From NCBI RefSeq assembly GCF_017744695.1, contig NZ_JAGIAS010000001.1, positions 1,331,013-1,395,012 on the forward strand: a DNA stretch of 64,000 bases, in the 5' to 3' direction. Source of the stretch: Dyadobacter sp. GTDB lineage: Bacteria; Bacteroidota; Bacteroidia; Cytophagales; Spirosomataceae. Of this stretch, positions 51,843-61,098 are shown in pieces; positions within the stretch are counted from its first letter, which is position 1, and every line of letters begins with the position of its first letter. A model generated the notes under the pieces. That model did no database searches. It had not been told where the DNA came from and worked only from the letters and a program-made list of their open reading frames with translations. The position numbers and the translations under genes are program-made.

Positions 51843-54421
51843 AACGAATAACCCTACTACTCCCGATTTTACTCAGCGTTATGACTGTTTTGCACGCCAC
51901 TGCCCAAAGGACAGTGGTGAAGTCGTTGGCTAACAACGCGATCCGCATACAATGGCGTCAAATCGATGGGGCATTAAAGATCGAAGAAGTTTCGATCAGG
52001 CAAAACGACCGCTGGGCGAAGACCATTCCTCCTTCCGGCGAGTACACGTTGTTGTATTCCGAAACCAAGCCTTCGACCGAATCTGCCGAAACTTTTGAGA
52101 AAATCACGGGTGGAAAATTCCCGGAGGACGCCTACCATTACCAGCAAACCCAATGGAAAGAGAGTACCACCGGCGTGGCGCTCAACACGGCCGGACAAGC
52201 CTTTCATTTCTACCCGCAAACAGGTGAAGCGAAAGATCAGGGATTGGAATTCAAATCCGAAACCGATGTAGCGACCGTCACCTCGCATTGGAAGTTCGAT
52301 CCCCGTTTCCCAAACGACATCCTGGTAACGATGACCCTGAATGCCAAGAAAAAGGGCTTTTTTTCGCTGGCGACACCTACATTGGCCGTATTACCGGTAG
52401 AGCAAACGAGCTGGGTGTCGGTGCCAGGTTATTTCCAGGGGAATTTTATGCAAAAGAACTTTGCCTTGGCCTATGCCTACGGCCACGGTATCCCCGACCG
52501 CCCCGTGGTTTACCGCGAGCGGTGCGCTTCTACGCTGAGCCCGCTGATGAGCAGTAAGAATGGATTTACGCTGTCGGTCGTTCCCGAGCCCGGCCTCGCG
52601 CGTGACCCGTGGGCGAAGGACCAGATTACACAGATCGATTGGCACCTGGGCATCTCCCATATGAACCGCAAGGCGCAGCTTTCGCCCACTTTATATTATC
52701 CTGTTTTGGGAGAAGAAAAATCGGAAATGGATGCAGGTCAGTCGATCTCCTACTCTTTCCGTTACAGCCTCATTGCGGGCGACTGGTTCCAGGCTACCAA
52801 GCATGCCGCGATCGATATTTACAAATTCCGCGAAACACTCGCCCTTCGCCAGAGTAAGCAGGCATTGACCGACCGCATTGAGAAAATGCACCATTACCTC
52901 ACCGACCCGAAGACTTCCCTCTGGAATATCGAGGAGTTCAAAGGCAAGCAAATCGGGGCACAGTCGTACCTCGGCGGCGTGGTGGGCTCGGATAAGGATG
53001 CCATGAAGAACTCGGATTACGGCGCCATGTGGATGCTCGCCAATGCTACCAAAGATCCGGAGCTGACCCAAAAAGTGCTGCCCCCTGCCGAAAACTTCAA
53101 ACTGGTGCAGCAGCAAACCGACGAGGGCTTTTTCAAAGGGGCCGTCGAAGGCCAGTATTATTTAGCCAAGAAAAAGAAGTTCGTCGAAGAATGGGGCGAG
53201 GTGGTTGAACCTATCGCATTGACGTACTATGTAATGCTGGACGTGGGCAATATGCTGCTTTTCGAACCGGATAATGCGGAATTGAAGGAGCGGCTGCGAA
53301 TCGGGGCCGAAAAACTGCTGAGCTGGCAGCGCCAGGACGGCAGCTTCGCCGTGGCCTACGACCGCAAAACCGAGGAAGAAATTTTCAAGGATATTCAGGA
53401 TGTGCGGCCTACGTTTTATGGTCTCATCGTCGCGCACCGTATTTTGAAAGACGGAAAATACCTGAAAGCCGCCGAAAAAGGGGCCGAATGGTTTCTCAAA
53501 AATGCCGTAGAAACAGGCGCCTTCCTGGGCGTATGCGGCGACGCGCGCTATGCTCCCGACTTTGCCACCGGCCAGTCGGCACAGGCATTGCTGGATTTGT
53601 TTGATTTAACCCAAAACAAAAAGTACCAGGATGCCGCCATCACCTGCGCGAAGATTTATACTTCGTCCATTTACACGCACCCTATTGCCGACCACACCCC
53701 CAAAACCGTGAACGGCATTGCCCGCGAAGATTGGGAGATCAGTCAAACTGGCCTCAGCTTTGAGCACGGCGGCATTTTCGGTTCGGCCACTCGGCACGGC
53801 CCTATTCAGCTGGCAAGCCATGCCGGGATGTTTATCCGAATTTACCAGCTTACGGGAGACCTGTTTTTTGCCGATATGGCCCGCGCGGCAGCTATTGGCC
53901 GCGATGCCTTCGTGGACAGCAAAACCAGCGTCGCGTCGTATTACTGGAATGCCATGAACCGCGGCGCCGGTCCATACCCGCACCACGCCTGGTGGCAAAT
54001 CGGCTGGATCACCGATTACCTGCTCTCGGAAGCTGCGTTGCGATCCAACGGCAAAGTCACTTTCCCCCGCGGCTTTGTGACACCCAAGGTAGGCCCGCAC
54101 CAGACCTACGGCTTTGCGCCGGGCGATGTTTTCGGCGACAAGGCAAACCTGATTATCAAAGAAGGCTTCGCAGTGGCCGACAGCCCATCCATCGACCCGA
54201 TTGTTTCGAAATCGACCAGCCAAAACACTTACTACGTGACGCTGCTCAACAACAGCCCCCAGCCGACGGCCTTCAATCTAAAAATCGACCATAGCAAAGT
54301 ATCCGAAACGAATGCACCGGCGACCCTGAAATGGGCCGAAACAAATCAGAAAGCCGCTATTTCAAATATCAAACTGCCGGCATTCGGAAGCAGAACGCTG
54401 GTAATAAGCTATAAGCCGTAG
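51839..54421 (+). CDS. Large exported protein of unknown activity, (alpha/alpha)-barrel-like
   Basis: 860 residues with signal peptide 1-22 (LLPILLSVMTVLHATAQ). Residues 25-300 are beta-rich; 330-760 look like repeated helical hairpins of an (alpha/alpha) toroid, as in polysaccharide lyases and several hydrolases (EPIALTYYVMLDVGNMLLFE, DVRPTFYGLIVAHRILKDGK, GDARYAPDFATGQSAQALLD, GPYPHHAWWQIGWITDYLL). A last beta domain closes it. From memory, similar proteins are sometimes labelled glycerophosphodiester phosphodiesterase; I see no support for that. It is translationally coupled to apbE. A carbohydrate-active role is likely but inferred. Confidence 0.75.
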   Translation: MKRITLLLPILLSVMTVLHATAQRTVVKSLANNAIRIQWRQIDGALKIEEVSIRQNDRWAKTIPPSGEYTLLYSETKPSTESAETFEKITGGKFPEDAYHYQQTQWKESTTGVALNTAGQAFHFYPQTGEAKDQGLEFKSETDVATVTSHWKFDPRFPNDILVTMTLNAKKKGFFSLATPTLAVLPVEQTSWVSVPGYFQGNFMQKNFALAYAYGHGIPDRPVVYRERCASTLSPLMSSKNGFTLSVVPEPGLARDPWAKDQITQIDWHLGISHMNRKAQLSPTLYYPVLGEEKSEMDAGQSISYSFRYSLIAGDWFQATKHAAIDIYKFRETLALRQSKQALTDRIEKMHHYLTDPKTSLWNIEEFKGKQIGAQSYLGGVVGSDKDAMKNSDYGAMWMLANATKDPELTQKVLPPAENFKLVQQQTDEGFFKGAVEGQYYLAKKKKFVEEWGEVVEPIALTYYVMLDVGNMLLFEPDNAELKERLRIGAEKLLSWQRQDGSFAVAYDRKTEEEIFKDIQDVRPTFYGLIVAHRILKDGKYLKAAEKGAEWFLKNAVETGAFLGVCGDARYAPDFATGQSAQALLDLFDLTQNKKYQDAAITCAKIYTSSIYTHPIADHTPKTVNGIAREDWEISQTGLSFEHGGIFGSATRHGPIQLASHAGMFIRIYQLTGDLFFADMARAAAIGRDAFVDSKTSVASYYWNAMNRGAGPYPHHAWWQIGWITDYLLSEAALRSNGKVTFPRGFVTPKVGPHQTYGFAPGDVFGDKANLIIKEGFAVADSPSIDPIVSKSTSQNTYYVTLLNNSPQPTAFNLKIDHSKVSETNAPATLKWAETNQKAAISNIKLPAFGSRTLVISYKP

Positions 54422-54514
54422 GCTATAAGCTTTAAGTCATTCGATAAACAGGAAAATAAAGCTTATGGCATATAGCTTATAGCTTACAGCATACAGCTTA
54501 CAGCATTTACAACA
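54402..54514. repeat. Two-armed 7-bp repeat array at the 860-residue gene stop
   Basis: Left arm in heptamers (AATAAGC, TATAAGC, CGTAGGC, TATAAGC, TTTAAGT) begins inside the last codons of the upstream gene. After a 20-base spacer the right arm runs in the opposite sense (AGCTTAT, GGCATAT, AGCTTAT, AGCTTAC, AGCATAC, AGCTTAC, AGCATTT). The arms can fold on each other. Confidence 0.85.
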
Positions 54515-54519
54515 TTTTT

Positions 54520-56232
54520 ATGAACAATACCACCGACACGATCGTCATTCTCGTATTCTCCGCATTCGTGATGGGCATAGGGATGCTTTTTGCCCGAACG
54601 GGGCGTAACCTTAAGTCCTTTTTCGCGGGGGGAGAGGCCGTGCCCTGGTTTATAGGCGGGTTATCGCTGTTTATGAGCTTCTTTTCCGCCGGTACATTTG
54701 TAGCGTGGGGCTCCATTGCCTACAAACACGGCTGGGTGGCCATTACCATTCAATGGACGATGTGCATCGGCGCGCTGATCACCGCCGTTTACCTTGCCCC
54801 ACGCTGGAAACGGACAGGTGCTTTAACGGCCGCCGAATTCATCCGCGAGCGCCTGGGGCTAACGGTCCAGAAAACCTACATATTCATTTTTACGCTGGTT
54901 TCGGTGTTTATCAAAGGTTCGGTGTTGTACCCGGTGGCAAAGCTGGTGAGTGCCTCGCTGGATTTGCCGCTGGTCCCCTGCACGATTGGCCTCGGACTCT
55001 TCATGATCGCCTACACGGCTGTCGGAGGGCTTTGGGCGGTGATGGTAACGGATATTCTGCAATTTGTGGTGCTGTCGGCCGCAGTATTCATTCTGCTGCC
55101 GCTTTCATTCGATAAAGTCGGCGGCTGGGAAGGGTTTACAAGCAATATTCCCGACGATTTTTTCAACCTGCTCAATGGCGAGTACACGCTCGGCTTCGTG
55201 GCTGCATTCGTGATCTATCACATCTGCTACATCGGCGGTAACTGGACGATGGTGCAACGGTATACGAGCGTCGACAGTGAGAAGTCGGCCAAAAAGGTAG
55301 CATTCCTTTTTGCGGGCTTATACCTCATCAGCCCGGTGATATGGATGTTCCCACCGATGATTTACAAGGCAATCAACCCTGCATTGACCGGTCTGGACAC
55401 CGAAAATGCCTACCTGATGATTTGCAAGCTCGTCTTGCCTCCCGGCCTGCTCGGCCTGATGCTCACGGGTATGTACTTCTCCACATCCGCCAGTGCCAAC
55501 ACCGCATTGAACGTGGTATCGGCCGTTTTCACCAATGACATTTACAAAGGGATGGTCAACCCGGCCGCGTCCGACCGCCAGCTCATACGCGTGGCCCGAG
55601 GTTCGTCATGGTTTTTCGGACTAGGCATGATCGGCATCGCATTGCTGGTACCGGCAGCCGGCGGCATTGTGGAAGTGGTACTCAGTATTTCGGCCATTTC
55701 CGGCGGCCCGTTACTTGCGCCGCCACTCTGGGCGCTGTTTTCCAGGAGGCTGAATGGTAAGACTACGCTTTGGATTACCGGGATCGGGCTATGTGTCAAT
55801 CTGTTTTTCAAGACTCTCGCCCCGCTCCTGCTCGACTTCAAGCTCTCGCGCGGTATGGAAACGATTGTTGGCGTCGGCCTGCCGTTGTTGCTGTTGCTTG
55901 CTTATGAGCTTTGGGCCCGTTCCAGAAATGTGATTGCGGATGAATACACCATTTACATGCTTTCCAAAGACCAGCGTAAACAAGTAGCTGAAAATGCAAA
56001 TCCGGAAGAAGCATTTGAGATAAAAAAACAGAACCGTTTTGGCTTGCAGGTCATCGCCGGGGCGCTGCTGTTTACGGCGGTAATGCTGTTTATTCTGAGC
56101 TTTTTGACAACCAATGGAACACTGGTGACGGCTGGTGTCGCGACCGTCGTACTGATTTCCGCTGCGATACCTTTTTCGGCGGCTCGGAAGGCGGTGTTAG
56201 CGGAGCAGGATGAGCCGCGCGTCGCAGCTTAG
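54520..56232 (+). CDS. Sodium:solute symporter (SSS family)
   Basis: 570 residues with about 13-14 membrane helices. SSS motifs: FFAGGEAVPWFIGGLSLFMS, FFSAGTFVAWGSIAYKHGW, YTAVGGLWAVMVTDILQFVV, GGNWTMVQRYTSVDSEKSAK and LMLTGMYFSTSASANTALNV. It moves a sugar, sugar acid or other organic solute with Na+ across the inner membrane and is the only inner-membrane importer in locus 2, so it probably takes up the product of the GH2 and oxidoreductase steps. It follows a repeat array and precedes REP-like element C. Confidence 0.93.
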   Translation: MNNTTDTIVILVFSAFVMGIGMLFARTGRNLKSFFAGGEAVPWFIGGLSLFMSFFSAGTFVAWGSIAYKHGWVAITIQWTMCIGALITAVYLAPRWKRTGALTAAEFIRERLGLTVQKTYIFIFTLVSVFIKGSVLYPVAKLVSASLDLPLVPCTIGLGLFMIAYTAVGGLWAVMVTDILQFVVLSAAVFILLPLSFDKVGGWEGFTSNIPDDFFNLLNGEYTLGFVAAFVIYHICYIGGNWTMVQRYTSVDSEKSAKKVAFLFAGLYLISPVIWMFPPMIYKAINPALTGLDTENAYLMICKLVLPPGLLGLMLTGMYFSTSASANTALNVVSAVFTNDIYKGMVNPAASDRQLIRVARGSSWFFGLGMIGIALLVPAAGGIVEVVLSISAISGGPLLAPPLWALFSRRLNGKTTLWITGIGLCVNLFFKTLAPLLLDFKLSRGMETIVGVGLPLLLLLAYELWARSRNVIADEYTIYMLSKDQRKQVAENANPEEAFEIKKQNRFGLQVIAGALLFTAVMLFILSFLTTNGTLVTAGVATVVLISAAIPFSAARKAVLAEQDEPRVAA

Positions 56233-56244
56233 TTTTGGTTGTTA

Positions 56245-56430
56245 CATGCCTGACGGCATTTTGGGCAAATGCGATCGGTATGATACTACCAATATTACAT
56301 CCCTGACGGGATTAGGGCGATAGAAAATTGAAGTTCAAAAGCAGTGTAAAGTAAAAGCAAGTCCCGCTAGGGACACAATATTGGTAGCAATATGGAATTT
56401 AAACAGACGATAAAAATGCCGTCAGGCATG
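56245..56430. repeat. Nested inverted-repeat (REP-like) element C
   Basis: Perfect 18-bp outer arms, CATGCCTGACGGCATTTT (56245-56262) and its complement (56413-56430). Inner arms CTACCAATATT (56286-56296) and AATATTGGTAG (56377-56387). Short palindromes TCCCTGACGGGA and GTCCCGCTAGGGAC lie near them. It has the same layout as element A and fills the gap between the symporter and GH2 genes; nothing else is seen there. Confidence 0.85.
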
Positions 56431-56512
56431 AAACAGCAATATAAACGGCAATCCGACCCGAAGAAAAATCAACCTCCCATAAAACAAAACCGCAACTGAA
56501 CGACATCACATA

Positions 56513-58588
56513 ATGAAACGATTAACCCTTTTTACCTTCTCCATATTACTGTCAATAACCTGTTCGAAACTCACGGCCCAGCCGGGTGCGGCCCAGCCGA
56601 GTGCGGCCCAACCGGGTGCGGCCTCTTACCATATCCGGCAGGCAGATGCAATACCGCTGCACGGCGAATGGTGGTTCCTGCTCGATCCGGCGGGAGCAGG
56701 CATCGCCGGCCAGTGGTACAGGGAAGATTTTGCGAAAGAGAACCGCCAGGACAAGGTTACCGTCCCGCATTGTTTTTCGACGGATCCCCGCTACGAGTTT
56801 TACACCGGTACTGCCTGGTACCTCAAGAATTTCGCCTGGAAAAAAACCACCGGTAAGCGCGTAATCCTGCATTTTGATGCAGTTTTTTACAAAACCGATT
56901 TGTGGTTGAACGGCCAGAAAATCGGGGTACATGAGGGCGGGTACACCCCGTTCAGCTTCGATGTGACGGAACAATTGAGGGCCGGCAACAACCTGCTGGT
57001 AGTGGCTGTGAATAACGATACCTGGAAAACAAATACGATTCCTGGCCTCAAAGACGGCGGCAATATCAACGACGGCTACCCTGCCTGGGTGAATTATGGC
57101 GGTATTATCCGTCCGGTTTACCTCACGATCGAGCCGGAGGTTTATACGGAAAATGTAAAAATCGAGACAACGCCCGATCTGGCGAAAGGTACGGCGGTTG
57201 TCAAGGCTAAAATCAGGGTGCGGAATGCATCATCCACGGCATTATCTCCCAAAATCGATATGACGGTTTTGCAGGATAAAAAACCGTTGACACTCCGCTG
57301 GAAAACGAAAACGGAAAGCATTCCGGTGGGACAAACGGCCATACTCGAGGCGGAAGCGGCACTGACCGCAGCGCAGGTGAAGCTCTGGGATTTGGACCAA
57401 CCCAATTTATACGAACTGAAAACAGTGGTTGGTGCAGATACGCTGGCTTCGAACTTCGGGATCAGGAAAATTGAAGTAAACGGCGCACAAATTCTTTTGA
57501 ATGGAAAACCGGTCAAAGCCGGCGGGGGCAACCGGGTGATCGATTATCCCGGCATGGGCTCACTCGAGCCGGATTGGCTGGTCGAGAAGGATTTCCGCCT
57601 GATGAAGGAGGCCGGTATGGAATTCCAGCGCCTTACGCATTACACTCCCTCCGAATACTTCTACGACCTCGCCGACCGCTACGGCATGCTGATCATCACC
57701 GAGGCCGGCAACTGGCAGCTCACCCCGAAACAAATGGACAATGATTCGATGCGCGTCAAGTTCCGGTCGCAGTTCCGCGAAATGGCCGAGCGCGACTGGA
57801 ATCACCCGAGCGTGATCGCATACAGCGTTGGTAATGAATATGGGTCGACCGTTGCCAGCGGCCAGCGGTGGACCAAAGATATGATCGCCTACGCACGCGA
57901 GCTCGACCCCACGCGCCTGTACACGTTCGCAAGTATGCTCCTGAACACATTGCCGGAGAAGCCGGACGACGAGGCCAGTCAGTATGTCGATTTTGTTTCA
58001 ACCAACACTTACGGCGGTCATGCCAAATCGCTGGACCACATCCACAAGCTGTATCCAGACAAACCGGTCTTCATCAGCGAATGGGGCACACGTTCCGACG
58101 GAAAGGGCGGCGAGGTTGGCCAGGCGCAACATCTGAGTGATGTGATAGTGGAAATACGGAAACGACCATTTGTAGCCGGTGCGTCGTGGTGGACTTATAA
58201 CGACTACCGCAGCAAGTTGTTCGGTACCAACGTGAATGGCTTCCGTCCGTGGGGCATTGTAGGGCCGGATCGCTCGCCAAGGCTGGCCTACCCGGTTCAC
58301 CAAAAAGAATTTTCGCCGGTTGTTATTGAAAAAACAAGCTTTCAGACAGGCGAGCTGGGCATTCACCAGTTAACCCTGAAAATTACCTCCCGCGGAGACT
58401 TTCCGGCCCGGTCGTTGAAAGGCTATACTCTGAAAGCAGGTGATACGAACATCGCATTACCGGACCTGAACCCCGGAGAAAGCAAGGATTTAGTGATCCC
58501 TATCCGCGGGTTTGATAAACAAATCCACATCACCGTAATCAAACCAACGGGTTTCATTACTACCCAAACAGACATCGACCTTAAATAA
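56513..58588 (+). CDS. Exported GH2 beta-glycosidase (galactosidase/glucuronidase type)
   Basis: 691 residues. Signal peptide about 1-22 followed by three AQPGA-type pentapeptides. Sugar-binding jelly roll (about 50-215), immunoglobulin-like domain (215-320) and TIM barrel (330-600). Acid/base Glu442 in YSVGNEYGS and nucleophile Glu523 in VFISEWGTRSDG are both present. PHCFSTDPRYEFYTGTAWYL is typical of GH2. The aglycone and sugar (beta-galactoside, beta-glucuronide or beta-mannoside) cannot be told by eye. It lies between the symporter and the second FAD oxidoreductase. Confidence 0.93.
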   Translation: MKRLTLFTFSILLSITCSKLTAQPGAAQPSAAQPGAASYHIRQADAIPLHGEWWFLLDPAGAGIAGQWYREDFAKENRQDKVTVPHCFSTDPRYEFYTGTAWYLKNFAWKKTTGKRVILHFDAVFYKTDLWLNGQKIGVHEGGYTPFSFDVTEQLRAGNNLLVVAVNNDTWKTNTIPGLKDGGNINDGYPAWVNYGGIIRPVYLTIEPEVYTENVKIETTPDLAKGTAVVKAKIRVRNASSTALSPKIDMTVLQDKKPLTLRWKTKTESIPVGQTAILEAEAALTAAQVKLWDLDQPNLYELKTVVGADTLASNFGIRKIEVNGAQILLNGKPVKAGGGNRVIDYPGMGSLEPDWLVEKDFRLMKEAGMEFQRLTHYTPSEYFYDLADRYGMLIITEAGNWQLTPKQMDNDSMRVKFRSQFREMAERDWNHPSVIAYSVGNEYGSTVASGQRWTKDMIAYARELDPTRLYTFASMLLNTLPEKPDDEASQYVDFVSTNTYGGHAKSLDHIHKLYPDKPVFISEWGTRSDGKGGEVGQAQHLSDVIVEIRKRPFVAGASWWTYNDYRSKLFGTNVNGFRPWGIVGPDRSPRLAYPVHQKEFSPVVIEKTSFQTGELGIHQLTLKITSRGDFPARSLKGYTLKAGDTNIALPDLNPGESKDLVIPIRGFDKQIHITVIKPTGFITTQTDIDLK
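56576..56620. repeat. Three-copy 15-bp in-frame repeat in the GH2 gene
   Basis: GCCCAGCCGGGTGCG, GCCCAGCCGAGTGCG, GCCCAACCGGGTGCG, encoding AQPGA-AQPSA-AQPGA just after the signal peptide. Confidence 0.92.
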
Positions 58589-58597
58589 CTATTGCAC

Positions 58598-58667
58598 GCC
58601 GCAGAGGCCCGGCCACGTTGGCCGAGCCGCGCAGGCCGGGCCGCGCAGGCCGGGCCGCGTAGGCCAT
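58598..58667. repeat. 14-bp tandem repeat between the GH2 and second oxidoreductase genes
   Basis: Five contiguous 14-base units; the last three are near-identical (GCCGCGCAGGCCGG) and the first two degenerate. Very GC-rich, able to form stable hairpins (GGCCGGGCC). Confidence 0.85.
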
Positions 58668-58697
58668 GCAAACAACGACATATAAAGACCTGACAAG

Positions 58698-60971
58698 ATG
58701 ATAATCGGAGAATCAACACACAAAAGAGAACCCAAAACCATCGCGCTAGCCGCAGACCTCGTCATTACCGGAGGAGGATTAACCGGCACCTGTGCGGCCA
58801 TTACCGCGGCGAGGGCGGGATTGAAAGTGATATTGGTACAGGACCGGCCGGTGCTGGGAGGCAACTGTTCGAGCGAAGTGCGGCTATGGATCCTGGGTGC
58901 CACCTCACACATGGGCAACAACAACCGCTGGGCACGTGAGGGCGGCGTAATCGACGAAATCATGCTCGAAAACGCTTATCGCAATCCCGATGGCAATCCG
59001 TTGATCTTCGACACCGTGCTACTCGAAAAGGTCACGCAGGAAGAAAACATCACGTTGCTCCTCAACACGGCGGTTTATGATCTTGATAAAACACAAAATG
59101 GTAATAAAATCGAAGCATTGCATGCATTTTGCAGCCAGAACAGTACCAAATATGTATTGACAGCCCCGCTGTTCTGCGATTCATCCGGCGATGGCATCGT
59201 CGGGTTTCTGGCGGGAGCGGCGTTCCGGATGGGTGCAGAGTCTATGGACGAATTCGGGGAGAAGTTCGCGCCGGACAAGGGTTATGGCGAGCTCCTGGGG
59301 CATTCTATGTATTTCTATTCCAAAGATATGGGACGCCCGGTAAAGTTTATCCCGCCCTCATTTGCTTTGCAGGATATTACTGAAATCCCGCGGTACAAGA
59401 CGTTCAATCCCAAAGATTTCGGCTGCCGGCTATGGTGGCTGGAATACGGCGGCAGGCTGGACACCGTGCACGATACCGAAAAGATCAAATGGGAGCTTTG
59501 GAAAGTTGTTTACGGAGCCTGGAATTATATTAAAAACTCCGGCGAATTTCCGGAGGCGGAGAATATGACGCTCGAATGGGTTGGTACGATACCGGGAAAG
59601 CGCGAAAGCCGCCGTTTTGAAGGGGATTACCTGTTAAAACAACAGGATGTGGTAGAGCAAAAGGCTTTTCACGACACCGTGGCATTCGGCGGATGGAGCC
59701 TTGATCTCCATCCTGCCGACGGCGTGTATTCCGATCAGGCCGGCTGTAACCAATGGCACAGCAAAGGCGTTTACAGCATCCCTTACCGCTGTTTTTACAG
59801 CAAAAACATTGACAACCTGTTTATCGCGGGCCGGATTATCAGCGCTACGCACGTCGCGTTCGCGTCTACACGCGTGATGGCCACGAGCGCGACGGGCGGA
59901 CAGGCAGTCGCTATTGCCGCAGCAGTGGCTAAGAAGCACCATTGCTCGCCGCGGGAAGTGGGTGAGAAGTATCTGGAAGAACTGCAATTGGAACTGTGGC
60001 GCTCAGGCCAGTATTTACCACAAACCGCGGTTTCCGACCCTGATAACCTCGTGAATAATGCGCAGGTGACGGCTTCTTCGACATTGGAATTGCAGGCATT
60101 ATTCGGCTCCGACCAATGGAAAACGATCGCACATTCGGTAGCACAAATGCTACCGGTTAAGGGTGAAATGCCTTCTTTGACGGTTTGGGTGGAAGCTTTG
60201 CAGGAAACAGAGTTGCTTGTGGAACTCCGCAAGAGCAGCAAGCCGTTCAACCATACGCCGGATGTGACTCAGGAGACAAAAAGTTACCGTTTGATCGCGG
60301 GCAAACACGAACTGGTCCTCGACTGGGATAGCGACTTCCGGGAGGAATGCTATGCTTTTGTATGTTTCCTGAAAAATGAGCACGTCAAAATCCAGTACAG
60401 CGAGCAACGGGTAACCGGGCTGGTTACCGTTTTCAACGCGACGAATCCTGCCGTTTCCAATTACGGCAAACAGGAACCTGCCGGGGACCTCGGTGTCGAC
60501 ACCTTCGAGTTCTGGTGCCCGCAGCGCCGGCCCGCCGGATTGAACCTTGCATTCACATTAAACAAGCCTATTTCACTTTTTGAACCAGCAAACCTGAAAA
60601 ATGGCTGGCACCGCCCAATCGCCGGGCCGAATGCCTGGGTAGCAGCAGCGGACGACCGAAATCCCGAACTTCTACTACAATGGGATGATAATCAATGCAT
60701 TTCCAAAATCGATTTCGTGTTCGACACCGATTTCGACCACCCGATGGAAAACGTGATTTACGTCCATCCCGAAACTGTCATGCCTTTTTGCACACAGGAT
60801 ATTGAGGTGCTGGACGATGCCGGTAATGTAGTCGGAACAATCACTGACAACCATTTGACCAAAAGAACATTGGCATTTGCCAACCCAGTAACAACGCATT
60901 CGCTGAAAATCAGGCTGCGAAACAGTCATGCGCATGTCCCGGTATCGCTCATGGAAGTACGCGTTTATTAA
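58698..60971 (+). CDS. Second FAD-dependent oxidoreductase (PF12831 type), no signal peptide
   Basis: 757 residues. The FAD loop is at the very start (DLVITGGGLTGTCAAITAAR), with no leader, so probably cytosolic. It shares DRPVLGGNCSSEVRLW, CDSSGDGIVGFLAGAAFRMG, TIPGKRESRRFEGDYLL and LFIAGRIISATHVAFASTRV with the exported paralog at 48983. Unlike that protein, the extra domain is C-terminal: about 430-757 is beta-rich and ends in a discoidin-like module (SLKIRLRNSHAHVPVSLMEV). The substrate is unknown; location suggests it acts on the sugar or acid brought in by the symporter. A terminator follows, closing locus 2. Confidence 0.9.
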   Translation: MIIGESTHKREPKTIALAADLVITGGGLTGTCAAITAARAGLKVILVQDRPVLGGNCSSEVRLWILGATSHMGNNNRWAREGGVIDEIMLENAYRNPDGNPLIFDTVLLEKVTQEENITLLLNTAVYDLDKTQNGNKIEALHAFCSQNSTKYVLTAPLFCDSSGDGIVGFLAGAAFRMGAESMDEFGEKFAPDKGYGELLGHSMYFYSKDMGRPVKFIPPSFALQDITEIPRYKTFNPKDFGCRLWWLEYGGRLDTVHDTEKIKWELWKVVYGAWNYIKNSGEFPEAENMTLEWVGTIPGKRESRRFEGDYLLKQQDVVEQKAFHDTVAFGGWSLDLHPADGVYSDQAGCNQWHSKGVYSIPYRCFYSKNIDNLFIAGRIISATHVAFASTRVMATSATGGQAVAIAAAVAKKHHCSPREVGEKYLEELQLELWRSGQYLPQTAVSDPDNLVNNAQVTASSTLELQALFGSDQWKTIAHSVAQMLPVKGEMPSLTVWVEALQETELLVELRKSSKPFNHTPDVTQETKSYRLIAGKHELVLDWDSDFREECYAFVCFLKNEHVKIQYSEQRVTGLVTVFNATNPAVSNYGKQEPAGDLGVDTFEFWCPQRRPAGLNLAFTLNKPISLFEPANLKNGWHRPIAGPNAWVAAADDRNPELLLQWDDNQCISKIDFVFDTDFDHPMENVIYVHPETVMPFCTQDIEVLDDAGNVVGTITDNHLTKRTLAFANPVTTHSLKIRLRNSHAHVPVSLMEVRVY

Positions 60972-61030
60972 CGCGGCTTCCGTTTTTATTCTTTGAAAAC
61001 TAATAAATTGATCTTAAATTTGCCGTCCTG

Positions 61031-61056
61031 AAATAGCAAACTTCTGTTTGCTATTT
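61031..61056 (+). terminator. Rho-independent terminator closing utilisation locus 2
   Basis: AAATAGCAAAC pairs exactly with GTTTGCTATTT across a 4-base loop, followed by TCTTG. It lies 60 bases after the second oxidoreductase stop. Confidence 0.8.
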
Positions 61057-61098
61057 TCTTGAAAGTTTACTCTATAATTATAGTATACTACATAGACT

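Noticed and set aside
61058-61098. AT-rich palindromes (TATAATTATA, AGTATACT) as a regulator site before the tauE-type gene
   Set aside because: Short AT palindromes are expected by chance in such a leader, and no TAnnTTTG box with proper spacing accompanies them.
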